A stretch of 20,550 nt of DNA from COE1 sp964445375 (GTDB lineage: Bacteria; Bacillota; Clostridia; Lachnospirales; Lachnospiraceae): contig CAYUKO010000066.1 in NCBI GenBank assembly GCA_964445375.1, forward strand, positions 1 through 20,550, in the 5' to 3' direction. The notes under the pieces were generated by a model. The model saw only the letters and a program-made list of their open reading frames with translations, was not told the origin of the DNA and made no database searches. A program made the position numbers and the translations under genes. Positions 7,202 through 14,833 of the stretch are shown piece after piece. Each line of letters opens with the position of its first letter. Within the stretch, counting starts at the first letter, position 1.

Positions 7202-7909
7202 TTATTCCGGTCTTCCTAAGTAGAAGCCCTGTACATAATCTACATCTGTGGTTGCAATAAAATCGTAATCTTCTTTTCTCTCAATTCCCTTTGCCATAAC
7301 AAGGATATTCTCCTTGTGGAACATATCAACAGTCTTCTTGAAATTATGCTGTACGTGCTTGTCTTTTCCGATGTTTTCAATCAGATATTTATCTAACATA
7401 ACGATATGAGGTTCTACGATATATGCTGTAGTAATATCATTATAGCCGGCACCATAGTTATCCAGTGCTATGGTAATATTTCGTTCCTGCAATTGCTTTT
7501 TCTTAAGATTCCAGTTCATGTAAATGATTTCCGGATATTCAATAATCTGTATCTTCATCTTGCCACGAACTTCTTCCGGAAAGAAATGTTCGAAGGCTTC
7601 CCATTCATTTGGAAGAAGTACTTCCGAAGGAAAAGAATTCACGAAGAATGGCACATCGTAGCCTCTTTCACTATAAGAAAGGGTAGCACCGAAAAAGGAT
7701 GCAAGCTCCAAAGTGTGTAATTCTCTTCTTCTGGTATAGGAATCAAATAAATCTTCCAGTGAACCTTCTGCAGGCTGCATCAAAGCTTCGTAAGCAAACA
7801 GCTTATTATCTTTTAAGGAAAAGATAGGCTGAAAAGCAAAATCAATATTCAGCTTGGAAAAGGCATGCTGTGTACGTATATTTAATGGTAATTTATCAAA
7901 ATGTATCAT
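7202..7909 (-). CDS. Degenerate EAL-domain protein, probably without phosphodiesterase activity
   Basis: This 235-residue protein is almost entirely one EAL domain, the fold that hydrolyses cyclic di-GMP. Motif positions: EALMQP with Glu41, Asn91 (FVNSFP), Glu124 (QIIEYPE), DNYGAGY at 150-156 in place of DDFGTGY, VMLDK at 170-174 in place of (I/V)KIDR, AKGIE at 206-210 in place of AEGVE, and QGFYLGRP with Gln227. Thus the second Asp is Asn151, the catalytic Lys is Met171 and the first Glu of EGVE is Lys207. Spacing between these positions follows the family exactly, so these are substitutions and not misalignment. It may bind c-di-GMP or a partner without cutting. The start is ATG 7909, with GGAGG 7 bases upstream; ATG 7957 has no such site. 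It is divergent from the vWA-like gene. Confidence 0.85.
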   Translation of the reverse strand: MIHFDKLPLNIRTQHAFSKLNIDFAFQPIFSLKDNKLFAYEALMQPAEGSLEDLFDSYTRRRELHTLELASFFGATLSYSERGYDVPFFVNSFPSEVLLPNEWEAFEHFFPEEVRGKMKIQIIEYPEIIYMNWNLKKKQLQERNITIALDNYGAGYNDITTAYIVEPHIVMLDKYLIENIGKDKHVQHNFKKTVDMFHKENILVMAKGIERKEDYDFIATTDVDYVQGFYLGRPE

Positions 7910-7956
7910 AGTCAATCCTCCATACATGATAATACACGAAAGTAACCAATACATCA

Positions 7957-7991
7957 AGTATAATGCACAGGGATAAATTTTATGTTACAAT
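7957..7991. promoter_or_regulatory. Divergent promoter region between the EAL and vWA-like genes
   Basis: On the plus strand TATAAT is at 7959-7964 and TACAAT at 7986-7991. On the minus strand TATACT overlaps at 7957-7962. The two -10 elements share bases, which would couple the two genes. No convincing -35 boxes are seen for either direction. Confidence 0.35.
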
Positions 7992-8022
7992 GTGCGCATA
8001 GATTAGCGTAAGGAGAAAATCA

Positions 8023-8562
8023 ATGAGTCTAACACAGATACAGAAGTTACAGCTCAACAAACATGTAGATAAAATTTTGCATGCACCGGGTAATCAACCG
8101 GTTGGTAAACAGCAGCTGGAAATGGCATTTGTCCTTGACTGTTCCAGTGATATGGAATATATAAAATCTACAACACAGGATATGGTAGCAGCTTTAAAGG
8201 CGCATGATAAAATTTTCCAGAATGTAAGAAGCAATGTGGTTTATTGGAGGTCTTCGGAGTTGGAAAAGCCAATTATTACTGAGGTTATGCCGATGTCCTT
8301 TATCCAGATGGGAAAACCATTTGTGGATTTGGAAAAAGTAACCGTGGATAAATCACCAAAATTTGATGATCTTTGTGCATATCTTAAGATCTATCATGCA
8401 AGAAGCAAGTGTATTATTCTCGTGACACAAGGGAATTATGAGATAGAAGATAAGAATAAGGTGAAGGAGAATCTTAGCCCATTTTTAAAGCAAAAGCTGC
8501 TGGTTGTTACGCCTGACAGGATGACTACAGGTACTTCAATTTTTATGGAAATGCTTTCATAG
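8023..8562 (+). CDS. Unrecognised protein with a possible vWA-like fold
   Basis: I do not recognise this 179-residue protein as a named family. After about 30 charged residues the sequence alternates predicted strands and helices as in a von Willebrand factor A Rossmann fold: strand LEMAFVLDCSSDM (32-44), helix, strand SNVVYWR, then strand KCIILVTQGN and strand KLLVVTP. DCSSD at 39-43 sits where a MIDAS motif (DxSxS) would be, but the last Ser is Asp, so metal binding is uncertain. There is no signal peptide or membrane segment, so it is cytoplasmic. AAGGAG lies 8 bases before the ATG. The neighbour is the divergent degenerate EAL gene. The vWA assignment is inference from strand pattern only. 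Confidence 0.6.
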   Translation: MSLTQIQKLQLNKHVDKILHAPGNQPVGKQQLEMAFVLDCSSDMEYIKSTTQDMVAALKAHDKIFQNVRSNVVYWRSSELEKPIITEVMPMSFIQMGKPFVDLEKVTVDKSPKFDDLCAYLKIYHARSKCIILVTQGNYEIEDKNKVKENLSPFLKQKLLVVTPDRMTTGTSIFMEMLS

Positions 8563-8599
8563 AAATGCGGGAAGTGTTATATTTTAATCACTAGGAAAT

Positions 8600-8608
8600 T
8601 GCTATAAT
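8600..8608 (+). promoter_or_regulatory. Extended -10 promoter for the ABC exporter operon
   Basis: TGCTATAAT at 8600-8608 is a perfect extended -10 element (TGn followed by TATAAT), 34 bases upstream of the ABC gene start. The -35 position (around 8580) is only weakly matched, as is usual for extended -10 promoters. Confidence 0.6.
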
Positions 8609-8642
8609 GTAGTGGTAGTTACGGGAAAAGGAGATAGGCATT

Positions 8643-10403
8643 ATGGATACAAGGGAATATAAGACAAGTGAGCTGATCAAACGTTTTCTGCCTTATTTTA
8701 AACCTTATTATAAAACGTTATGTATGGATTTATTCTGCGCGGCGCTGACGACAGTGTGTGAAATTGTACTTCCACTGATTATCCGTCAGATTACGAATAC
8801 CGCATTGCAGGATGTGGCACTTCTTAGTGTGAACATGATAGCAGGACTTGGGCTTTTGTACTTTGTCCTTCGTATCATTGACAGTATCGCTAATTTCTAT
8901 ATGGCAGATGTGGGACACGTCATGGGTGCAAAGATTGAGACAGATATGCGTCGAGACGCTTATGCTCATTTACAGCAGTTGTCTAATACTTATTTTAACA
9001 ATACCAAGGTTGGACAGATTATGGGCAGGATTACCAATGATTTATTTGACGTTACGGAATTTGCGCATCATTGTCCGGAAGAATTCTTTATTGCATTTAT
9101 TAAGTTAGTCATTTCCTTTCTGATTCTGGCAAGAATTCATCTTCTGCTTACGGTTATGGTATTTATCATTGTACCGATTATGATTGTGGTATGTCGTATC
9201 TTAAATAAGAGGATGAAAACCGTATTTGCAAAGCAGCGTAATCAGATTGGTGAGTTGAATGCCAAGATAGAAGATAGTCTTTTAGGGCAAAAGGTGGTAA
9301 AGGCTTTTGCTAATGAAGACATTGAAAATGCCAAATTTGAAGAAGGAAATCAGGAATTTCTAAAGCTTAAGAAAAATGGCTATTGGGTAATGGGAATCTT
9401 TAGTACCTCAACGAGAATTTTTGATGGTCTGATGAATCTGGTTGTTATTTTGGGTGGCGGATATTTTCTGATGAAAGGGCAGATTTTGCCGGGCGATATG
9501 GTGGCGTATGTTATGTATGTATCAACCTTAATCGCAACCATTCGTAAAATTATTGAATTCATGGAGCAGTTCCAGCGAGGCATTACCGGTATTGAACGAT
9601 TTGTTCAGATTATGGATGCGGATATTGAGATTTTCGATGAACCGGATGCGGTGGAGTTAAAGAATCCAAAGGGAGAAATTGCTTTTGTGGATGTAAGCTT
9701 TGAATATCCCGATGACCATAATAAAGTATTTGAACATTTGAATCTGACCATTCATGCAGGAGAAAAGCTTGCCATTGTTGGCCCTTCTGGTGGCGGAAAG
9801 ACAACACTTTGTAATCTGATTCCGAGGTTTTATGATGTGACCGCAGGAAATATTACCTTGGATGGTAAGAATATTCACCAGTTTACGTTAAAGAGTCTTC
9901 GTCAGAATATTGGTGTTGTGCAGCAGGAGGTTTATCTCTTTTCCGGAACCGTATATGAAAATATTGCTTACGGTAAGCCGGGAGCAACTTACGAAGAGGT
10001 TATGGAGGCTGCAAAAAGAGCTGGTGCAGATGAGTTTATCAGAGAATTAAAAGATGGGTATGACACCTATGTCGGTGAACGAGGTGTAAAGCTTTCGGGT
10101 GGACAGAAGCAGCGAATCAGTATTGCCCGCGTGTTCTTGAAGAATCCGCCGATTATTATTCTGGATGAGGCAACCTCAGCCCTTGATAACGAGAGTGAAT
10201 ATGCGGTAGCAAAATCATTGAATGAGCTTGCAAAAGGACGTACCACATTGACAATTGCCCACAGATTATCCAGTATTCGAAACTCAGACAGAATATTGGT
10301 GTTAACAGATGAAGGAATTGTAGAAGAAGGTAATCATGATGAATTGATGGAGCTTGAGGGAATCTATCATCAATTCTACAGGATGGCAAATGAGATAAAG
10401 TAG
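8643..10403 (+). CDS. ABC transporter half-transporter, fused permease and ATPase (exporter type)
   Basis: The 586-residue protein has a six-helix type 1 exporter membrane domain (about 1-320) and a nucleotide-binding domain (about 340-586). ATPase motifs are all intact: Walker A GPSGGGKTT at 380-388, signature LSGGQKQR at 484-491, Walker B IIILDE ending at Asp508-Glu509, D-loop SALD, and switch His in IAHRLSS. The membrane domain carries the coupling segment QQLSNTYFNNTKVGQIMGRI. It should dimerise and move lipids, peptides or drugs outward using ATP. Only one half-transporter gene is present, so a homodimer is likely. It has its own extended -10 promoter and AAGGAG. The next gene starts 22 bases after the stop, suggesting an operon. 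The substrate is not readable from sequence. Confidence 0.93.
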   Translation: MDTREYKTSELIKRFLPYFKPYYKTLCMDLFCAALTTVCEIVLPLIIRQITNTALQDVALLSVNMIAGLGLLYFVLRIIDSIANFYMADVGHVMGAKIETDMRRDAYAHLQQLSNTYFNNTKVGQIMGRITNDLFDVTEFAHHCPEEFFIAFIKLVISFLILARIHLLLTVMVFIIVPIMIVVCRILNKRMKTVFAKQRNQIGELNAKIEDSLLGQKVVKAFANEDIENAKFEEGNQEFLKLKKNGYWVMGIFSTSTRIFDGLMNLVVILGGGYFLMKGQILPGDMVAYVMYVSTLIATIRKIIEFMEQFQRGITGIERFVQIMDADIEIFDEPDAVELKNPKGEIAFVDVSFEYPDDHNKVFEHLNLTIHAGEKLAIVGPSGGGKTTLCNLIPRFYDVTAGNITLDGKNIHQFTLKSLRQNIGVVQQEVYLFSGTVYENIAYGKPGATYEEVMEAAKRAGADEFIRELKDGYDTYVGERGVKLSGGQKQRISIARVFLKNPPIIILDEATSALDNESEYAVAKSLNELAKGRTTLTIAHRLSSIRNSDRILVLTDEGIVEEGNHDELMELEGIYHQFYRMANEIK

Positions 10404-10425
10404 TGGAGAAAGGGATGGTTATAAA

Positions 10426-11406
10426 ATGGAAGATAAGACACAGAAAAGAAAACTTATAGGTGTAGATGACCCGAAGGTAGAAACAAAGCGAATCGTTATT
10501 TTTCTTCTAATAACCTTTGGTGTGTGCTGGCTCATGGAGTTTGGAGCTATTATTCCCATGTATCGCAGCAATGATGTAGATACTGTATCGGAAGCCGTGG
10601 AAATGATAGGTTCGCTTATGTTTGCTCCGGCAATTGGTGCGTTAGTTGCAAGATTACTTACCAGTGAAGGTCTTTCACATTCTGGCTTTCAGTTTAACTT
10701 TTCACAGCATAAGTTCTGTTTTCTTTTTGGATGGTTTGGTACAATGGCGTTAAGCTTTCTTGGTGCCATTTTATATTTTCTTATCTTCAAAGACAATTAT
10801 GATCCACAGATGACAAACTTCGTGCAAAGTGCCATGGAAAATGGTTCTACCATGGATGCCGCAAATATTACCGCAGCTTTTAAGACGAATCTCTTGATGA
10901 ATGTTTTTATTGCACCGCTTCTTGATATCATGAACAGCTTTGGCGTAGAATGGGGCTTTCGAGGTTATCTGCTTCCCAAGCTTTATCGTAAGTTTGGATC
11001 GATTCCTGCCATGCTGCTTTCCGGTTTGGCGAGTGGTTTGTGGTATGCACCATTAGTTACTATTGGTTACTTCTATGGTGATGGTTATTTGGGCTACCCG
11101 GTGACAGGAATTCTTGCGATGTGTGTATTTGGTATGGTAACAGGATGTATTTATTCTTTTGTCAGCTTACGTTCAGGAAGTATCTTTCCTGCTGTTTTTG
11201 CAAGCAGTGCCGTCAATGTGATAATGTCGCAGGCAGCTTATTTTACCAAGGATGGTGGAAACTTCTTCATAGGACCGGCACCGACAGGTCTGGTAGCCGG
11301 AATGCCATTTATCATTACGGCAGTCATTTTCATTATTTATATGTATAAGAATCCAGTAAAATCGAGTAGCAAGACAGAAGAAGAACAGGTACAACAGAAG
11401 GCATAA
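10426..11406 (+). CDS. CPBP-family membrane protein with lost protease residues (pseudo-protease)
   Basis: This 326-residue polytopic membrane protein has about eight hydrophobic segments and a charged C-terminal tail. It matches the CPBP (Abi/Rce1-like) intramembrane protease family: VEWGFRGYLLPKL at 174-186 aligns with the usual EExGWRGYLLPKL motif, SGLWYAPL at 203-210 with GLWHAPL, and FPAVFASSAVN ending at Asn264 with PAxxAHxxxN. Every catalytic position but one is changed: first Glu is Val174, the motif-2 His is Tyr207, the motif-3 His is Ser260, and a second common His (GHNYG) is Tyr215. Glu175, Arg179 and Asn264 remain. Proteolysis by the known mechanism is therefore unlikely. It lies between an ABC exporter and a dehydrogenase in one operon and may be a partner or immunity-type membrane protein. 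Confidence 0.85.
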   Translation: MEDKTQKRKLIGVDDPKVETKRIVIFLLITFGVCWLMEFGAIIPMYRSNDVDTVSEAVEMIGSLMFAPAIGALVARLLTSEGLSHSGFQFNFSQHKFCFLFGWFGTMALSFLGAILYFLIFKDNYDPQMTNFVQSAMENGSTMDAANITAAFKTNLLMNVFIAPLLDIMNSFGVEWGFRGYLLPKLYRKFGSIPAMLLSGLASGLWYAPLVTIGYFYGDGYLGYPVTGILAMCVFGMVTGCIYSFVSLRSGSIFPAVFASSAVNVIMSQAAYFTKDGGNFFIGPAPTGLVAGMPFIITAVIFIIYMYKNPVKSSSKTEEEQVQQKA

Positions 11407-11424
11407 GAAGAGAGGTATAAAGGT

Positions 11425-12408
11425 ATGAAATTATTTGTATACAGCATGAGAGATTTTGATGAGCTTCCATTTTTTGAAAAATATTGTGAACAATATGGAA
11501 TAGAATGGGCATACACGAAGGAAACTCCGTGTATGGATAATCTGGAGCTTGCAAAGGGATATGATGTCGTAGATATCATTACAACGGTCATTGATCAGAA
11601 AATGATAGATAAATGGCATGCACTTGGCATTCGTTGTATCGCAACAAGAACGATAGGTTACGATCATATTGACTGGGCATACGCAAGAAGTCTTGGTATG
11701 GGTGTTATTCATATCACCTATTCTCCAGCAAGTGTGGCTGACCACACGGTCATGATGATGCTCATGGGCTGTAGGAAGGTAAAGCATTGTCTGGAAAGAG
11801 CAAGTATTCAGGATTATACCTTAAAGGGGAAAATCGGACGTGAATTACATGATTGTACGGTTGGAATAATCGGAACGGGCAAAATCGGTAAAACCGTAAT
11901 CAAGGATTTAACAGGCTTTGGCTGTAAGATGCTTGCGTATGATATTTATGAAAGTGATGAAGTCAAGCAATATGCAGAATATACGACGCTGGAGCGTATT
12001 TTTAGAGAGTGCGATATCATTACCCTTCATGCTCCGGCAACCCAGGAGAATTATCATATGATTGATGCAGATGCCATTTCCAAAATGAAGCCGGGCGTTA
12101 TGTTGATTAACTGTGCGAGAGGCTCTCTGATAGATACCCAGGCGTTAATTGATGGTATTGAGGAGGGCAAGGTTGGCTTTGCAGGGCTTGATGTGGTAGA
12201 GCATGAGAGCGGACTTTACTATTTTAACCGCATGGGTGAACCACTCAACAATCCACAGCTTGCAATCCTTCGCTCATATTCTAACGTATTGATTACACCG
12301 CATACTGCTTTCTATACGGACGAAGCAGTTGCCAATATGGTAGAGAATTCCATTGTCTGCGCGAAGGATTTCATGGAAGGTAGAGAAACCCCTTTTGAGG
12401 TGAGATAA
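11425..12408 (+). CDS. D-2-hydroxyacid dehydrogenase, D-lactate dehydrogenase type
   Basis: This 327-residue NAD-dependent enzyme reduces a 2-keto acid, most likely pyruvate to D-lactate, in the cytoplasm. The Rossmann motif is GIIGTGKIG with AYD about 20 residues on, the Asp that favours NAD over NADP. Catalytic residues are Arg232 (NCARG), Glu261 (VVEHE) and His293 (TPHTAF). They are spaced exactly as Arg235, Glu264 and His296 of the Lactobacillus D-lactate dehydrogenase, and TRTIGYDHID is also characteristic. The gene starts 18 bases after the CPBP gene and likely shares its transcript. It could supply fermentation (NADH recycling). A VanH-like role was considered, but no D-Ala-D-Lac ligase is present. 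Confidence 0.9.
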   Translation: MKLFVYSMRDFDELPFFEKYCEQYGIEWAYTKETPCMDNLELAKGYDVVDIITTVIDQKMIDKWHALGIRCIATRTIGYDHIDWAYARSLGMGVIHITYSPASVADHTVMMMLMGCRKVKHCLERASIQDYTLKGKIGRELHDCTVGIIGTGKIGKTVIKDLTGFGCKMLAYDIYESDEVKQYAEYTTLERIFRECDIITLHAPATQENYHMIDADAISKMKPGVMLINCARGSLIDTQALIDGIEEGKVGFAGLDVVEHESGLYYFNRMGEPLNNPQLAILRSYSNVLITPHTAFYTDEAVANMVENSIVCAKDFMEGRETPFEVR

Positions 12409-12440
12409 GATGTCGTTATTTTTTTAACAAAATTCCCCTG

Positions 12441-12475
12441 AGTGTCTTGTCACCTGTAAAGAAAAATGATATACT
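12441..12475 (+). promoter_or_regulatory. nadABC-niaR promoter with a possible overlapping NiaR operator
   Basis: TTGTCA (12447-12452) and TATACT (12470-12475) with a 17-base spacer form a good sigma-A promoter, 61 bases before nadA. The -35 is embedded in GTGTCTTGTCACCTGT (12442-12457). As I recall them, NiaR operators in Firmicutes carry an ACACCTGT-type core, so TCACCTGT (12450-12457) could be a NiaR half site that would block RNA polymerase. The promoter is well supported; the operator is inference. Confidence 0.6.
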
Positions 12476-12535
12476 CCATTCAAGTGTGATATAAAAATGA
12501 AGCAAATTTCCGTAATATAGAGATAGGAGAGAAAC

Positions 12536-13444
12536 ATGGAACAGAAGAAGCTGAGAATCGAAGAGCTTAAGAAGGCAAAGAATGCCGTGATCATGGCACA
12601 TTATTATGTAGAGGACGAGGTTCAGGAGATTGCTGATTACATTGGCGATTCTTACTATTTAAGTGATATGGCAACCAAGATTGATGCGGACGTGATTGTA
12701 CTTTGTGGTGTTGCTTTCATGGGAGAAAGTGCAAAGGTGTTGAATCCGAATAAAAAGGTACTCCTTCCGGCAGCAGATGCAGATTGCCCAATGGCACATA
12801 TGGCAAGCATAGAGAAGATTCAGGAAGTCAGAGCGCAGTATGAAGATGTTGCCGTTGTCTGCTATGTAAATTCTACCGCAGAGCTTAAGGCTGCCAGCGA
12901 TGTCTGTGTAACTTCAGCTAATGCATTAAAGATTGTAAAGGCATTACCAAATAAGAATATATTCTTTATCCCGGATCAGAATCTGGCTCATTACATTGCC
13001 GACCAGCTTCCAGAGAAGAATTTTATTTTCAATGATGGCTTCTGCCATGTTCATCATACAGTTACGGTAGAACAGATAGAAGAAGCTAAGAAGGCAAGAC
13101 CAGAAGCACTAGTTATGGTTCACCCAGAATGTAAGCCGGCGGTAACTGCCATGGCTGATTACATAGGAAGTACATCAGGAATTATCAAGTTTGCGACAGA
13201 AAGCGATGCAAAAGAGTTTATCGTTGTAACGGAAATGGGCGTTTTGTATGAGCTTAAGAAGCGTAACCCGGATAAAACCTTCTATACAGCAGGAAATATG
13301 CAGGTTTGCCCTAATATGAAGAAGATTTCTCTGGACAAGATTATCGATGTATTAGAGCAGGAAAATCCGGAAGTCATCATGGATGCTGCATTAATGGAAG
13401 CAGCACATGAGCCGATGAAGCGTATGTTAGAGCTTTCGTTATAA
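12536..13444 (+). CDS. nadA: Quinolinate synthase
   Basis: This 302-residue enzyme condenses iminoaspartate with dihydroxyacetone phosphate to quinolinate, the second step of de novo NAD synthesis, using a [4Fe-4S] cluster. The three cluster cysteines are visible: Cys84 (ADADCPMA), Cys170 (GFCHVH) and Cys258 (VCPNMKK), with spacing of 86 and 88 residues as in the short-form enzymes of Thermotoga and Pyrococcus. Other landmarks are AHYYVEDEVQEIADYIGDS near the N-terminus, YVNSTAELKAASDV, and HPECKPAV. AGGAG lies 6-7 bases before the ATG. nadB begins 20 bases after the stop. This is the first gene of a nadA-nadB-nadC-niaR operon with its own promoter. Confidence 0.96.
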   Translation: MEQKKLRIEELKKAKNAVIMAHYYVEDEVQEIADYIGDSYYLSDMATKIDADVIVLCGVAFMGESAKVLNPNKKVLLPAADADCPMAHMASIEKIQEVRAQYEDVAVVCYVNSTAELKAASDVCVTSANALKIVKALPNKNIFFIPDQNLAHYIADQLPEKNFIFNDGFCHVHHTVTVEQIEEAKKARPEALVMVHPECKPAVTAMADYIGSTSGIIKFATESDAKEFIVVTEMGVLYELKKRNPDKTFYTAGNMQVCPNMKKISLDKIIDVLEQENPEVIMDAALMEAAHEPMKRMLELSL

Positions 13445-13464
13445 CAACGAAACAAGGAGAAAAT

Positions 13465-14817
13465 ATGAAAAGACAATATGATGTTATCATAGTTGGATGT
13501 GGTGTTGCAGGCTGTTTTACTGCTCTGCATCTTCCAAAGGACAGAGATATCCTGATGATTACCAAGAGTGATTTAGAGGAAAGCGATTCCTTTCTTGCAC
13601 AGGGTGGTATCTGTGTATTGAAAAATGAAGAAGACTATGACAGCTTTTATGAAGATACTATGCGTGCTGGTCATTATGAAAACCGACCGGAATCCGTAGA
13701 TATTATGATTCGTTCTTCCAGAGAAGTAATCAACGAGCTGATAGAATATGGCGTTGATTTTGCAAGAGAAGACGGCGAGCTTGTTTATACAAGAGAAGGA
13801 GCACATTCCACCAATAGAATTCTCTATCATGATGACATTACTGGAAAAGAAATTACTTCAAAACTGCTTGCAGAAGTTAAGACAAGAGAGAATATTACCA
13901 TTATGACACACGCTGCCATGGTAGATATTTTATGCCGTGAGAATTGTTGTGATGGAATTTTAATAAAAACCAAAGATGGAGAGCTGCAGCCTGTTTTTGC
14001 GCAGCATGTGATGTGGGCATGTGGTGGAATCGGTGGAATCTATGAGAATTCTACGAATTTCCCTCATTTGACAGGAGATGCGCTTGCATTGTCCTTGCGC
14101 CATAATATCCGTTTGCAGAATGTGGACTATGTGCAGATTCATCCAACAACGCTCTATTCTAAGAAAAAAGAGCGTCGTTTCCTGATTTCAGAGTCTGTTC
14201 GTGGAGAGGGAGCACATTTATATGATAAAAATGGCAATCGTTTTGCAGACGAGCTGCTTCCAAGAGATTTGCTGACACAGGAAATCCGTAAACAGATGAA
14301 GAAGGATGGAACCGATTATGTATGGCTTTCCATGCTTCCGATCAAGGATATGGATATCACGGTTCGATTTCCGAATATTTATAAGAAATGCTTAGAGGAA
14401 GGCTATGATGTAACGAAGGAATGGATTCCGGTTGTTCCGGCACAGCACTATTTTATGGGTGGTGTTTATGTTGATGGAAACAGCCATACTTCCATGAAGC
14501 ATCTGTATGCGGCAGGAGAGACTTGTTGCAATGGCGTACATGGTAAGAACCGACTGGCAAGTAATTCCTTATTGGAAAGTCTTGTTTTTGCCAAAAATGC
14601 AGCGTTACATATGGCTATTGTAGATGAAGAAGACAAGAAGAATCCGCATAAAGCCAGATTTACAGATTATGTAAACCTATCTATCGAAGAGCTGGCAGAT
14701 GTATACCAGCTTACTGTTGAAGAATATAAGGATTTGGATAAATTCTATCAAAATAACAAAGAAATTATCTGGGAAGAGATTCGAAGAGAAGAAAGCATGA
14801 GAAATTTGCAAAGATAA
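13465..14817 (+). CDS. nadB: L-aspartate oxidase
   Basis: This 450-residue flavoenzyme oxidises L-aspartate to iminoaspartate, which NadA uses at once. FAD binding is shown by VGCGVAGC at residues 10-17 and by the NGVHGKNRLASNSLLE segment near the C-terminus of the catalytic part. Active-site motifs are HPTTLYS (His226), RGEGAHL (Arg246) and PAQHYFMGGV (His328). It is about 90 residues shorter than the E. coli enzyme and lacks most of the C-terminal helical domain. Such short forms are normal in anaerobic Firmicutes, where fumarate can replace oxygen as electron acceptor. AAGGAG precedes the ATG and nadC follows 16 bases after the stop. Confidence 0.95.
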   Translation: MKRQYDVIIVGCGVAGCFTALHLPKDRDILMITKSDLEESDSFLAQGGICVLKNEEDYDSFYEDTMRAGHYENRPESVDIMIRSSREVINELIEYGVDFAREDGELVYTREGAHSTNRILYHDDITGKEITSKLLAEVKTRENITIMTHAAMVDILCRENCCDGILIKTKDGELQPVFAQHVMWACGGIGGIYENSTNFPHLTGDALALSLRHNIRLQNVDYVQIHPTTLYSKKKERRFLISESVRGEGAHLYDKNGNRFADELLPRDLLTQEIRKQMKKDGTDYVWLSMLPIKDMDITVRFPNIYKKCLEEGYDVTKEWIPVVPAQHYFMGGVYVDGNSHTSMKHLYAAGETCCNGVHGKNRLASNSLLESLVFAKNAALHMAIVDEEDKKNPHKARFTDYVNLSIEELADVYQLTVEEYKDLDKFYQNNKEIIWEEIRREESMRNLQR

Positions 14818-14833
14818 AAAGGAGAATGCAAAG

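Noticed and set aside
11425..12408. VanH-like dehydrogenase for glycopeptide resistance
   Set aside because: No D-Ala-D-Lac ligase (VanA-type) or VanX-type dipeptidase is nearby, and the residues fit ordinary D-lactate dehydrogenase equally well.
12409..12440. Terminator after the D-lactate dehydrogenase gene (T-rich run)
   Set aside because: Only a 4-bp stem can be drawn before the T7 run, which is too weak to call.
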